From Pseudoips prasinana (Eukaryota; Arthropoda; Insecta; Lepidoptera; Nolidae): a DNA stretch of 64,000 bases. The notes under the pieces were generated by a model. It was not told where the DNA came from. It worked only from the letters and a program-made list of their open reading frames with translations, and did no database searches. Every line of letters starts with the position of its first letter. The first letter of the stretch is position 1. This document shows, one piece after another, positions 1 through 10,565 of this stretch. Location: NCBI GenBank assembly GCA_951640165.1, contig OX621261.1, positions 4,154,001-4,218,000 on the forward strand. The letters run 5' to 3'. The position numbers and the translations under genes were made by a program.

Positions 1-68
1 TCTCGCAGGATTTATTGATGGTCCGCCCAATATTGAAAAATAAAAATACTATCCGCACCCCTATTAGA

Positions 69-415
69 TGCCTCGTTGGTGTACCGATAGCATGTTCAAC
101 TGAATATATAGTGACTTTCGATTTTTCTGTAAAGAAAAATTTCTCACTATCAGCCTGGATTCTGAGAGATGGCGGTACTTCCACGGCCTTGCTTCGGGGG
201 GCACGTAAAGCCGTGGGTCATGTCAATTTACATACATACATACATTTCCAGTCGCGTTTCTTGTCGTCCCATCGGATCATGAGAGTGATGAAATAGAAAG
301 TGCCCCTGTGTTGGCACCCACACTTATGCACTATAATATGGCCCACACAGTTGGGTAGTCTTCATTTAGACTAGCCGCTGCGGCCGAAATTTAACTAGGT
401 GGCCATTATTATATT
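69..415 (+). repeat. SINE-A copy (tRNA-derived)
   Basis: It starts with the tRNA-like head TGCCTCGTTGG and runs through the family body, including AGCACGTAAAGCCGT and CCCATCGGATCATGAGAG, to the GGCCATTATTAT tail. It is degenerate and its B box is poorly kept. SINE-A is about 340-390 bp long and has six or more copies in the window. Confidence 0.7.
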
Positions 416-433
416 ACACGCCATTATCCTTAC

Positions 434-605
434 CTGAAGCTCCTTGTATCTGTTACCGGATAAGTCCAAAAGCTCTAGCTGTGTCAGATTTAGTCTCCAG
501 TCGTCGAAGAAAGTATCCAGCTGATTGTAACACAGGTCTAGATTCTTTAGCCTATGCAGCATATAAAAGGGCGAATAGTTACGTGTGCGGTTGTCCAGTG
601 CAGAC
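434..605 (-). CDS. Gene A exon 8: Toll-type LRR segment
   Basis: This internal exon of 172 nt has an acceptor (ATTAG before 605) and a donor (CAG/GTAAGG at 428-433). It enters in phase 2 and leaves in phase 0. Its first base completes the Arg codon left by exon 7. It encodes about 57 residues with two LRR cores (LKNLDLCYNQL and LELLDLSGNRY) around a short SPF-containing insertion. That layout resembles the middle of the insect Toll-1 ectodomain. The next exon lies off the window. Splice phase and LRR spacing make this a strong call. Confidence 0.85.
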
Positions 606-629
606 CTAATGGCAAATAATACCACAGTA

Positions 630-705
630 AAAGATTGAAAAAGGTCTGTAGAGATGGTTTGAGCATGTAGAAAGAATGAATTAAAGAAGAATATTGGGTA
701 ACATT
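630..705 (+). repeat. LINE C-terminal remnant
   Basis: The short stretch resembles, at nucleotide level, part of the LINE tail at 18460-18530 (GATTGAAAAAGGT, GAGATGGTTTGAGCAT). It carries in-frame stops. Confidence 0.4.
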
Positions 706-718
706 CCTACGTCGACTG

Positions 719-906
719 TCTCGTTATTCTAGCGGTAGCGTATTCAACTGTAGATAATGAGATTCTGGGTTCAAATCCCGGTTTGGGCCAAAAAGTGATT
801 TTGGAAATTTTCTGTTAAGCAATTTCTCAGTATCAGCCCGACGTCGAGGCGCTGGCAATATCACACGCCCGTGCCTCAGAGAGCACGTAAAGCCGTCGAT
901 CCTGTA
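719..906 (+). repeat. SINE-A, 5' half (split by BEL/Pao)
   Basis: The head has a clear B box (GGGTTCAAATCCCGG near 768-783) and the family body to AAAGCCGTCGATCCTGTA. The copy then breaks at the BEL/Pao 5' LTR. The other half resumes at 13304. Confidence 0.8.
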
Positions 907-1181
907 TGTACGGTGCACGTACAGGATTTTAATGTATATTTAGCAAATTATGTTAGAAAAGGCCCGCGTTGTTGCACTTTGATCGCAACCTACATTTGGT
1001 ACTTAGTGCAATGACATGTAGCAGAACATTTTTATACATTTCTCATATTTAGTGTTCATAAAGACGTGGTTGGATTCGGACAACTTGCAGTTTCATTACG
1101 ATTCATCCCGTTGAACATTCATTTACATTTTACATACATTTAATTGCACTGACATTCAATGAACGGTTAACACACCGTACA
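907..1181 (+). repeat. BEL/Pao 5' LTR
   Basis: The 275-bp sequence begins TGTACGGTG and ends CACCGTACA, a 9-bp terminal inverted repeat. Its first 173 bp recur almost unchanged at 12863-13035. A CATAAA polyadenylation-signal variant lies near LTR position 150. Confidence 0.9.
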
Positions 1182-1188
1182 TTTTTTT

Positions 1189-1200
1189 TGGTCCTTCGAA
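1189..1200 (+). promoter_or_regulatory. Putative primer-binding site
   Basis: TGGTCCTTCGAA lies 7 bases after the 5' LTR. It begins with the TGG expected from pairing to a tRNA 3' CCA end. The tRNA species was not determined. Confidence 0.6.
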
Positions 1201-1419
1201 ATTTATTATTTTTGCAAGTACGGTCCGTAATTTCGGTCGGTTATTCGTTTCGTGTAATCTGGGTCGCGTCGTGTCGTACCGTGCCACGTGTGTTGCCGTG
1301 CAGGAGCATTCAAGGCGGTCGCAGCAATCCAGGTTCCGGAGCCTCACATTGCATCTGAGTAGTGGAAGAGTTCCTGATTTTCAAGTAAGATCGTTCTTTT
1401 TTTTCCTACCATACCAACA

Positions 1420-3921
1420 ATGGAAGGTTTAATCGCACGTCAAGCTGAAATTCTCGAGGAGATGAGGCGGATCCATACTAATTATAAAAAGGATTCGGCT
1501 AGCCGAAAGAATCCTGATTATATACGTCAAAGACTTCAGCAATTAGATCAGCTTTGGGTTGAAAGTGAAGAGAACAATCAGGAGCTCAGTGCAGTAGAAG
1601 AAAAGAAGCATCAATACTTCACTGACAACATCGTTGAGGTAATTAAGAGCTGGTATCAAGGCGCCCGTCGAGAGATAGCAGAATGGGAGAAGCTTCAAGC
1701 TGGACCCAGCGGCGCTGCACCTAGCAGCTCTAGTAAGTTAAATATTGAGTTTGACAGCACCCTATATGAAAAGAAGCCAATGGGCGAGGAGAAGCTACTC
1801 GAGTTACAACAGTTGCAACAGGCTAACTTCCGTGCATTTAAGAGAGCAGTTACGAGTATTTGCATTGACAAGGTGAGCGAAAAATGGGAGATTGAGGATA
1901 TATTAAAGACTTTGGAATCACGATGGACTGCAATTGACAAATTACACTTAAATATTGATGGCATATTACAAGGGGCACCTAATGCATATTATGCAGAGTT
2001 TGATTGCCCTGAAAGTTCCTTTACACAAATTAAACGGGCGTTGAACACAAAGCTAAACGCCACTGTGCATCAACAACAAACATTACCTAAAATTGACATA
2101 CCCATCTTTAATGGGAATTACGCATCGTGGCCTACGTTCATGGATTTATATGTGGAAGCAATTCATAACAATCCTGCGATTGCAAAGGCGCAAAAAATGC
2201 AACACCTTAAGGGACGATTGCGAGGTGAGGCGGAAAAACTCGTACAACACTTACACATCGCTCCCGAAAATTATGACACGTGCTGGGAAATATTGAACCA
2301 TAGGTATAATAACCAATTCCTATTATTCACCAATAATTTCCAGGTATTTATGCGCCAACCTATACAGGTACAGTCAGCAGTTGACATTAAGCGGTTATAC
2401 GACACTAGCAATGAAACTATAAACGCTATACATAACTTGGGTGTAGATACAAGCACGTGGGATCCCGTTTTGGTTTATATTTTATGCCAAAAGCTTGATT
2501 CTGTAACATATTCGGAATATATGCAAGCTAGGTCAGATCCGCGGGAGATACCCACATACAATCATTTCATGGATTTTTTAGAGAATAAGTTTATGGCACT
2601 AGAACCATTGCATAAGAAAAAGCCAGAACATATTAATAAACCTGCCCCAACAAAAACTCAGTTTAACAGCGCACCATTCAACAGAAACCCTAAACCAGCA
2701 TATATGCAGCATAATAAAAGTTCACCGACTCATTCTCGGAATTATCATGCCTACAATATTGGCCAGTTTCGTAAAATTAATTGTCCACTGTGCGATAGCA
2801 ACCATGCATTATTTCAAAGTTTGAAATTTGCAGACATGAATAGTTATGAAAAGTTGACATTTATGTCAAATAACAAGATTTGCAAGAATTGTCTGTATGT
2901 GCATAACAAGGGTTTTTGCGCGTCTCAAAAAAGATGCCGAGATTGCAATGAACCACATAATACGTTATTACACAACGATATGGGTAACTTGGGGAAAACA
3001 CCTTTAGCAACTTCGACGACTTCTAAACCAATACCTTCGGTGTCAATTAGATCATGCAAAAACATTCAAAATAACTTCGCCTCAAACAGTAACGATGAGA
3101 TATTATTGGCAACTGCATTATTAAAGGTAGCGACCGTTAAGGGTGATTACATTACATTAAGAGCGTTGATAGATCAAGGCTCACAGATAACTCTAATAAC
3201 GGAAAATGCAGCACAGAGACTGGGTTTACAGCGTCAACAGTTAAGCGCGAGTATTAGTGGTATTGGTACTTTATCAAATAAAAGTAAGGGGAAGGTCGAA
3301 CTATTCTGCAAATCCTTACATAGCGATTTCAGATTTACAACGGAAGCGTTAATCATGACAAAGGTGGTAAGCAACTTGCCTAATGCTACATTTGCAAGGA
3401 AAGCTTGGGCTCATACTTCAGGCATAACTCTAGCCGATCCAGATTATAACATATCTAGGCCCATTGACATACTTCTAGATGCACATGTATTTTCGAAAAT
3501 TTTGATGAATGGGCTGATTAAGGGAGAAGGTAATGAACCCATGGCTCAGCAAACATATTTGGGGTGGATATTATCTGGAAATGTCCACAAGACATACAAC
3601 TGCAATGTTGTAATAAATCAAGTCGATGAGTTAACAAAGTTTTGGGAAATCGAAGACATTAGTGGTGATGCGTGCATTTTAATGACATCAGAGGAGAGAT
3701 ATTGTGAAGAGTTTTACGTTGAAACAACAAAACGTTTGGATAATGGTCGGTATGAAGTCCGTTTACCAATGAAACCTAATTTTGAGCAATTGTTGGGCAA
3801 GTCAAAATCACGGGCAATAGCACAATTTATGCAATTAGAAAGGAAAATGTGCAGGGATGAGATGTTTTCGGAAAGTTACACTAAATTTATGCAAGAATAT
3901 TTGGAAATGGGGAGAGAGTAA
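1420..3921 (+). CDS. BEL/Pao gag-protease and start of RT
   Basis: The 833-residue frame starts at ATG 1420. An N-terminal coiled region is followed by a DUF1759-type Gag domain (about residues 222-300, around PIFNGNYASWPTF). CCHC-like zinc-binding clusters lie near residues 450-520 (CPLCDSNH, CKNC, CRDCNEPH). An aspartic protease site follows (RALIDQGSQITL, about residue 585). The remaining 230 residues are the linker leading into the reverse transcriptase. The frame ends at TAA 3919-3921, where BEL elements normally read straight on; RT resumes in another frame from about 3905, so a frameshift has broken the polyprotein. Confidence 0.88.
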   Translation: MEGLIARQAEILEEMRRIHTNYKKDSASRKNPDYIRQRLQQLDQLWVESEENNQELSAVEEKKHQYFTDNIVEVIKSWYQGARREIAEWEKLQAGPSGAAPSSSSKLNIEFDSTLYEKKPMGEEKLLELQQLQQANFRAFKRAVTSICIDKVSEKWEIEDILKTLESRWTAIDKLHLNIDGILQGAPNAYYAEFDCPESSFTQIKRALNTKLNATVHQQQTLPKIDIPIFNGNYASWPTFMDLYVEAIHNNPAIAKAQKMQHLKGRLRGEAEKLVQHLHIAPENYDTCWEILNHRYNNQFLLFTNNFQVFMRQPIQVQSAVDIKRLYDTSNETINAIHNLGVDTSTWDPVLVYILCQKLDSVTYSEYMQARSDPREIPTYNHFMDFLENKFMALEPLHKKKPEHINKPAPTKTQFNSAPFNRNPKPAYMQHNKSSPTHSRNYHAYNIGQFRKINCPLCDSNHALFQSLKFADMNSYEKLTFMSNNKICKNCLYVHNKGFCASQKRCRDCNEPHNTLLHNDMGNLGKTPLATSTTSKPIPSVSIRSCKNIQNNFASNSNDEILLATALLKVATVKGDYITLRALIDQGSQITLITENAAQRLGLQRQQLSASISGIGTLSNKSKGKVELFCKSLHSDFRFTTEALIMTKVVSNLPNATFARKAWAHTSGITLADPDYNISRPIDILLDAHVFSKILMNGLIKGEGNEPMAQQTYLGWILSGNVHKTYNCNVVINQVDELTKFWEIEDISGDACILMTSEERYCEEFYVETTKRLDNGRYEVRLPMKPNFEQLLGKSKSRAIAQFMQLERKMCRDEMFSESYTKFMQEYLEMGRE

Positions 3922-4963
3922 TTCTGACCGTAACCCGGAATGCTTCTTACCTCACCATGGAGTCCTTAAACAGGACTCAGTGACAACGAAACTAAGAGTT
4001 GTTTTCAATGCCTCACAGAAAACTGACACTGGCTACAGTTTGAATGACTTGATGGAGTGCGGTCCTAAGCTTCATCAAGATTTATTGATTTTATTAATGG
4101 GATGGAGGCGATACAAGTATGTTTTTACTTCAGACTGTGAAAAAATGTATCGCATGATTTTACTGCACCAAGACGACCAACAGTTACAGAAGATAGTGTG
4201 GAGAGAGACCAGCAAAAGTCCTTTAAAAGAGTACCAGTTGTGCACTATAACATATGGCGAAAAAGCTGCACCGTTCCTTGCACTTCGAACCTTAAAACAA
4301 CTATCAGAAGATGATGCGGAAAAATATCCGCTAGCAGCTGACGTCATTGCAAACGAGACATATATTGATGACGTAATAGGTGGCAGCAACTGTATTATAA
4401 AGGCTCAAAAGATTCAAAAACAACTGATTGACATGCTAAGTGGTGCAGGCCTGACGCTACGGAAGTGGTCAAGTAATGATCCGATCTTAATTAAAAGTTT
4501 ATCATCGTCAAAACTTAATCAAACTACTATGCATTTTACCAACGACGGAACCACAAAGGCGCTTGGGTTAGAGTGGAACCCCACAACAGACACATTTACA
4601 TTTACAAATAAGATTAAGTATGATGAAAATGAACTCTTAACAAAAAGAAGGCTACTGTCCGAAATATCAAAAATATTCGACCCACTGGGTTGGCTTACAC
4701 CGTTGACAGTAAAAGCAAAACTTATGTTTCAAAGCGTTTGGTTATCAGGATGTGGTTGGGATGATAAGTTACCCACTTATGTGCAAGAACAATGGAAACA
4801 ATTTACAAGTGATTTACATAAGATAACCAGTTTAGAGATACCAAGATGGCTGGGGGATACAACAAAACCCTTTCAAATTCATGCATTTTGTGATTCACCA
4901 GAAAAAAGCTACGCGTGCAGTATTTACCTACTAGCGTTGAATAATAATATAACGAGCCCGTAA
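3905..4963 (+). CDS. BEL/Pao reverse transcriptase
   Basis: RT motifs are FLPHHGVLKQ, TKLRVVFNAS, KYVFTSDCEKMYR and the catalytic YIDDV, followed by the connection region (FDPLGWLTP) and the start of RNase H (HAFCDSPEK). The open frame extends upstream to 3857, overlapping the gag frame, but homology starts at about 3905. The frame ends at a TAA at 4961-4963. The RNase H continues in another frame, so a second frameshift lies near 4950. Confidence 0.88.
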   Translation, partial: KWGESNSDRNPECFLPHHGVLKQDSVTTKLRVVFNASQKTDTGYSLNDLMECGPKLHQDLLILLMGWRRYKYVFTSDCEKMYRMILLHQDDQQLQKIVWRETSKSPLKEYQLCTITYGEKAAPFLALRTLKQLSEDDAEKYPLAADVIANETYIDDVIGGSNCIIKAQKIQKQLIDMLSGAGLTLRKWSSNDPILIKSLSSSKLNQTTMHFTNDGTTKALGLEWNPTTDTFTFTNKIKYDENELLTKRRLLSEISKIFDPLGWLTPLTVKAKLMFQSVWLSGCGWDDKLPTYVQEQWKQFTSDLHKITSLEIPRWLGDTTKPFQIHAFCDSPEKSYACSIYLLALNNNITSP

Positions 4964-5623
4964 GTAGACTTATTGTTGCAAAGTCTAGACTATCACCAGT
5001 TAATAAAAAACTGACACTACCACGATTAGAACTTTCTGGAGCTTTATTACTTTCCCGTCTTATGAAAAAACTACTGTTTGCTTTTAAGTGGGAAAGGATC
5101 GCTAAAAACACATACGCATGGACGGATTCTATGATCGTACTAGGCTGGCTGCATGGTGACCCCATGAAATGGAAATCATTTGTGAGCAATAGGGTACGAC
5201 AAGTACTGGACGTCATACCAAAACAAAACTGGAATTATGTAAAATCGGAAGACAATGCTGCAGATTGTGCATCACGAGGTATCACTTGTTCTCAATTATT
5301 ACAGCATCATTTGTGGTGGCAAGGGCCTGAATGGCTAAAAGGTTACAATGAGAAAACAGTTGATAAAATTGCAATTCTACCTACTACATGTGAATCAAAA
5401 CAAAAACAAATGAAAGCGTGTGTTGTGAAATCTGAACCTTCATCGATTGTAATTGAGTTATTAGACAAACACAGCCATATGACTCGTATTACAAGGGTAA
5501 TCGCGTGGATTAAACGATTTATTAACACCGCCTCCAAGACACAAATGAATAAAACTGCCTACTTGACATCTACAGAATTACAAGACGCTGAAATCCTCAT
5601 AGTTAAACAAATTCAATTGCATG
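4964..5623 (+). CDS. BEL/Pao RNase H and linker, cut by nested LTR element
   Basis: The frame carries LTLPRLELSGALLLSRL, TDSMIVLGWL and NAADCASRGI, typical of the BEL RNase H and the region before the integrase. The longest open part starts at 5062. It is interrupted at 5623/5624 by the 663-bp LTR of the nested element, which supplies the next stop. The BEL sequence resumes after the nested element at 10562. Confidence 0.82.
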
Positions 5624-6286
5624 TGTTAGATATGACTAAATAGATGTGTAGATAAGTATAAATATAGCCAGATATGTCAAGCTCTAAAATATAAATTGTT
5701 ATAAATAAGGTTACTTTACACCGTTAACCAACAACAAAACATCATACTTTATGTATCATAGAGGTGTTATATGTATAATGAAAACCAGGAAATCTATTAT
5801 AAGGTATATTTATTAACCATATAGGGAAATAATAATTTAAACATAAGAAATACAAGGTAAACATATTATTTAATAAAACAAACCACATTGTGACATAAAT
5901 ATAATACAAAGTTTACTTAGCTTTGAATCACTCTGTCTGTTCAGTACGGCAGTTCCAATAGAATCGACATAAATAGTATAACTGTTAATTTAAATTTGTT
6001 CAAACGGAATCGTCCCTCCAACCACCGAGAGCTCCGCTCCGGTCAACGTTTCGAACAAGAATGATGCTCAAACCGATCGGGACACACCTTTTATAATAGA
6101 CGACAAACAGATGTGAAACATGTTTTGCGACAAACAAGTATGACGTACACCCGCCCGTCGCCAGGCTAAATGTTAGGCTACCGCTGTTTTATTAATACCG
6201 TATTTAATTATAAATCTACTATTATTTTATCTACTAACTTGTAATATATATAGTTATATACTTATTATATCGATTCCAAGCTAACA
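5624..6286 (-). repeat. LTR of nested element (3' LTR in its orientation)
   Basis: The 663-bp LTR has TG...CA ends extended to TGTTAG/CTAACA. It carries an internal GC-richer block around 6012-6175 and AT-rich flanks. It appears identical to 9899-10561. Confidence 0.88.
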
Positions 6287-6474
6287 CGGCCATACTGACA
6301 ATACTTCGTCCACGAAGTATTATTTAATTTAATTTCATTATATTTTTTATTTTACTATTTATTTCATTTTATTATTTATTTTATTTTATTAGTAAAACAA
6401 ACAGGATTAACAACTTATGATAAGAAACAGGTTATAGCTAATTTCACCAATGAATACAAAAAAAAAGCTTGTTT

Positions 6475-6750
6475 GTCTAAGATGAGATACAATAAGATAA
6501 CGAACATATTTAAGAATAGACTGATTACTCTATTACTAGAAAGCTGCTACTATTCAGTTACGGCTTTCTTAAATGGTTCATTCGAATTATAGTTTTGTAA
6601 TTTAATTTAATTAGTTAGAAATTTAATTTAATAAGTTCAAAAGAATTATTTAAGTCATATTTGTGCAGCAGCACATTACAAAGGTTATGACCATTTTTGT
6701 GACGAATGGGCCAGAGATCAAGTCGCTCCAAGTCAACACACATTACTATT
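6475..6750 (+). repeat. LINE C-terminal scraps inside the nested element
   Basis: Two short stretches look like non-LTR RT tails. One reads FKNRLITLLLESCYYSV at about 6505-6560. The other, at 6638-6745, resembles at nucleotide level the tail at 19110-19220 (AAGAATTATTTA, CAACACACA). Both are frameshifted. Confidence 0.5.
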
Positions 6751-6896
6751 ACACACAAAGGCAACATTTTACGGAATTATTGATTTTTGAATTTTAATAT
6801 TGATATACCATAAAAATAACATTGTTTCCATTTATATGTCATCAATTATAAGTCTCATAATTATAGGTTTCGTTTTTAATTATTTATATAGTTCAA

Positions 6897-7655
6897 TAGA
6901 CTCTTAACTGCCAACTACATAGACATGTCAGAAACGTTCACCCGCTGCTGGTGAGATATCTGACACCAAATAGAAGGCCGACCAGCGGTTATTGACTCTT
7001 AACTGCCAACTACATAGACATGTCAGAAACATTCACCCACTGCTGGTGAGATAACTGACACCAAATAGAAGGCCGACCAGCGTTTATTGAATCTAACTGC
7101 CAACTACATAGACATGTCAGAAACGTTCACCCGCTGCTGGTGAGATATCTGACACCAAATAGAAGGCCGACCAGCGGTTATTGACTCTTAACTGCCAACT
7201 ACATAGACATGTCAGAAACATTCACCCACTGCTGGTGAGATAACTGACACCAAATAGAAGGCCGACCAGCGTTTATTGAATCTAACTGCCAACTACATAG
7301 ACATGTCAGAAACGTTCACCCGCTGCTGGTGAGATATCTGACACCAAATAGAAGGCCGACCAGCGGTTATTGACTCTTAACTGCCAACTACATAGACATG
7401 TCAGAAACGTTCACCCGCTGCTGGTGAGATATCTGACACCAAATAGAAGGCCGACCAGCGGTTATTGACTCTTAACTGCCAACTACATAGACATGTCAGA
7501 AACATTCACCCACTGCTGGTGAGATAACTGACACCAAATAGAAGGCCGACCAGCGTTTATTGAATCTAACTGCCAACTACATAGACATGTCAGAAACGTT
7601 CACCCGCTGCTGGTGAGATAACTGACATCAAATAGAAGGCCGACCAGCGGTTAGA
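6897..7655. repeat. 95-bp minisatellite, eight units
   Basis: Eight tandem copies of a 93-95-bp unit contain AACTGCCAACTACATAGAC and GAAGGCCGACCAGCG. Two variants (CGTTCACCCGCTG with GATATC versus CATTCACCCACTG with GATAAC) alternate as A-B-A-B-A-A-B-A'. Divergent relics of the unit extend to about 7850. Confidence 0.9.
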
Positions 7656-7849
7656 GTTTAATTCCAAAAGATGGTCTCTCAACTGACCAACACCAAACGT
7701 GTAAGGTCTACAAATCTTTGTCAGACTTTGTCAATATTGACACCAAGTAATTGACCGACTAGCGGATTATAACAGAAACTGTAACATAGACATGCTGATC
7801 TCTTTCATCCGCTGTTGATGAGAGAAAACAGCACCAAGTCACGGCATAG

Positions 7850-9886
7850 AATTAAAAAGATTAAAATCTTTGTCATTTAAACGAATTTAACTTTGTAAAA
7901 GCAACGTAATGTTTTTAATATCACGAATAGGCCACAATACTATATATGCATTTTAAAATATACTACACCCATGTTATTACCAACTAAAGTTTACTTTATC
8001 AATAATGACCGATCCCATAATGATACTACGTAATAGTACTTGTATGGAAAAACTATGTACTATATATTCCATAACAATAAATGTAAACGATTTTTTTTTT
8101 CTTTTGTTTTATGATTTGTAATTACCAGCAAACCAACTCAGTTTCAATTGCTGAATTTGCCACTCAAACGAGATCCAAGATCGTAAAACAGTAGAAGAGA
8201 TGAAGCTATAGTGGACTCCATTCTTTTATTCTAATTATGTACACAATTAATTATTAAACTTCGGCCATTTTGACATGTACTTCGTCTCGAAGTACCTAGG
8301 CGGAATATAAAATGTTTTTGAGATATTTATATAAAAACACATCTCTGCAACACCCTAAAACTCTACTTGATATGCTAATTGACATCAATGAGAAATGTTT
8401 CTTCATTTCTTTAATTTTAATCAGGTTAGCCCCAAGGTTACGATAATAACCTTAAGATTAATCAAAGTAACCAAGCCAGTGAAACTACAAATCAAATTTG
8501 TGAATTAAGTTATTATTTAGATAGCTACAATGGGGCCCACAAATTTAAAAACCATGAAGCAAATTAAGTTATGAATCTGCTCACTGATCCTGGCACAGCT
8601 AGAATGGCAAATTTCAGGTACTTTGTGAAATGTAATATCAAAGAATTTTATTTTAGAAATACTCATTAAGATTACTTTAATCTAATCAGAAATAATATCT
8701 TTTGCATGGTCAATATGATAATCTCAGAACAACCAGTATTCCGCAGTCTCCACTATTAATATTTTGTAGTCACTACTTGTTTAAATTTCAATAAAGAACC
8801 GATAAGATAACAGAATATTCATTGGGATAATTAGATGGGAGGCTATTAGAATTCAAAAGCCAAATATTTCATTTTATAAGTTATTCAAAACCATTAATGT
8901 CCAACACCCATAGCTCAATGACTAAATATTATTTTCTATTCCGGTAATATCCATCTGACCACTCATATTATTGGCACCATCTTATTTACTGGTAGATGGT
9001 GACATTATTTTTATTGAACCTTGTACACCACATAAATAGATATTTGCAATGCCTACTGGTGCATGGAATAGACTAATTATTGATTTTAATAAACAGCAAT
9101 ACCCTTGTTCACATAATACATTATTTTCGGTAACTATACTTCAGATCTTTCGCTCGGTCATACTGACAATTATTATGCATAAGTTGGTAATGGCACTTTT
9201 GCAACTTTGTTCTAAATCTTATTCAACATTTGCAAATCTGACCACCATTTATTAAAGCTAATCAGACCCACAAATGCCAAATTCTCACATAGTAATGTAG
9301 CATATAATAAAGCATACAGTAATTATTATCATTAGATATTTCTAATAATGCTTTTCACTGTCAAATACTATTGAACAGCTTTCATTAAAAATCAAACAAA
9401 AGGTAATTAACTATTCAAATAACAATTTTCAAATAAAAAATCTACAGCTGTTATTCTTTAAAAGGCTTTCTTTCACTACTCCACCGGACAATATATCAAC
9501 ATTTTATTAATGTGGCACTGTTCACATAACATGACACCTCTTTATGCTTTTGTAAAACATATCGAATCATTTACTTCACTAAACCTACACCATTTGATAC
9601 ACTTGTAACACTTTTTAACACTGCACTTCATCTTTTTTTTTTTCACCACACAACACTTTGGTCACAAACACTCCACTAACCTTTTCATTTATCTTGCTTG
9701 ATGGATTAATGGACAAGCTTCACTGAACAAAGAATAGCTTGCCTTAAAGCTATTTGGCGATGCTGCCTCGGCTTACTGCAATCTCTGATCAGGATCGAAT
9801 CAGGCCAATCAGGAACACAGGAAATGTCAGGAATACACAGGTACTACTGCAAAAACACATATGATTAAATTATGGGGCGAATTCTA
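7850..9886. other. Non-coding interior of nested element
   Basis: This AT-rich stretch has no convincing coding frame on either strand. At 8263-8300 it carries CGGCCATTTTGACATG followed by the hairpin TACTTCGTC/TCGAAGTA. That resembles the sequence just inside the LTR at 6287-6325. The 9600-9886 part, read on the minus strand, looks like a retrotransposon leader. Confidence 0.45.
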
Positions 9887-9898
9887 TCCCACTTCTGA
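9887..9898 (-). promoter_or_regulatory. Putative primer-binding site of nested element
   Basis: On the minus strand TCAGAAGTGGGA directly follows the LTR. The motif is similar to the PBS found in many animal Copia elements. This recognition is from memory and is unverified. Confidence 0.5.
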
Positions 9899-10561
9899 TG
9901 TTAGATATGACTAAATAGATGTGTAGATAAGTATAAATATAGCCAGATATGTCAAGCTCTAAAATATAAATTGTTATAAATAAGGTTACTTTACACCGTT
10001 AACCAACAACAAAACATCATACTTTATGTATCATAGAGGTGTTATATGTATAATGAAAACCAGGAAATCTATTATAAGGTATATTTATTAACCATATAGG
10101 GAAATAATAATTTAAACATAAGAAATACAAGGTAAACATATTATTTAATAAAACAAACCACATTGTGACATAAATATAATACAAAGTTTACTTAGCTTTG
10201 AATCACTCTGTCTGTTCAGTACGGCAGTTCCAATAGAATCGACATAAATAGTATAACTGTTAATTTAAATTTGTTCAAACGGAATCGTCCCTCCAACCAC
10301 CGAGAGCTCCGCTCCGGTCAACGTTTCGAACAAGAATGATGCTCAAACCGATCGGGACACACCTTTTATAATAGACGACAAACAGATGTGAAACATGTTT
10401 TGCGACAAACAAGTATGACGTACACCCGCCCGTCGCCAGGCTAAATGTTAGGCTACCGCTGTTTTATTAATACCGTATTTAATTATAAATCTACTATTAT
10501 TTTATCTACTAACTTGTAATATATATAGTTATATACTTATTATATCGATTCCAAGCTAACA
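9899..10561 (-). repeat. LTR of nested element (5' LTR in its orientation)
   Basis: This is the second 663-bp LTR copy, identical by eye to 5624-6286 and followed by the CATG target duplication. Confidence 0.88.
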
Positions 10562-10565
10562 CATG

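Larger units (their letters stand above)
5620..10565 (-). mobile_element. Nested non-autonomous LTR element (Copia-like boundaries)
   Basis: Two 663-bp direct repeats (5624-6286 and 9899-10561) start TGTTAG and end CTAACA. They are flanked by a 4-bp duplication, CATG, at 5620-5623 and 10562-10565. By eye the repeats are identical, which implies a recent insertion. Next to the right LTR, on the minus strand, is TCAGAAGTGGGA, a motif resembling Copia-type primer-binding sites; this sets the orientation. The 3.6-kb interior has no pol gene. It holds a minisatellite, LINE scraps and AT-rich sequence, so the copy must have been mobilised in trans. Confidence 0.8.

Noticed and set aside
719..790. 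Possible tRNA gene with a good B box
   Set aside because: It is the head of the repeated SINE-A, has no proper acceptor stem, and continues into the SINE body. The same holds for B boxes at 13586, 21697, 46290 and 61024.
6897..7655. CRISPR-like array
   Set aside because: The 95-bp units are contiguous with no unique spacers and the DNA is eukaryotic; it is a minisatellite.
9049..9255. 68-residue open frame in the nested LTR element
   Set aside because: It is short, has no retroviral motif and no supporting context.
5624..10561. Plus-strand orientation for the nested LTR element
   Set aside because: No TGG-type primer-binding site follows the left LTR, whereas a Copia-like motif follows the right LTR on the minus strand.
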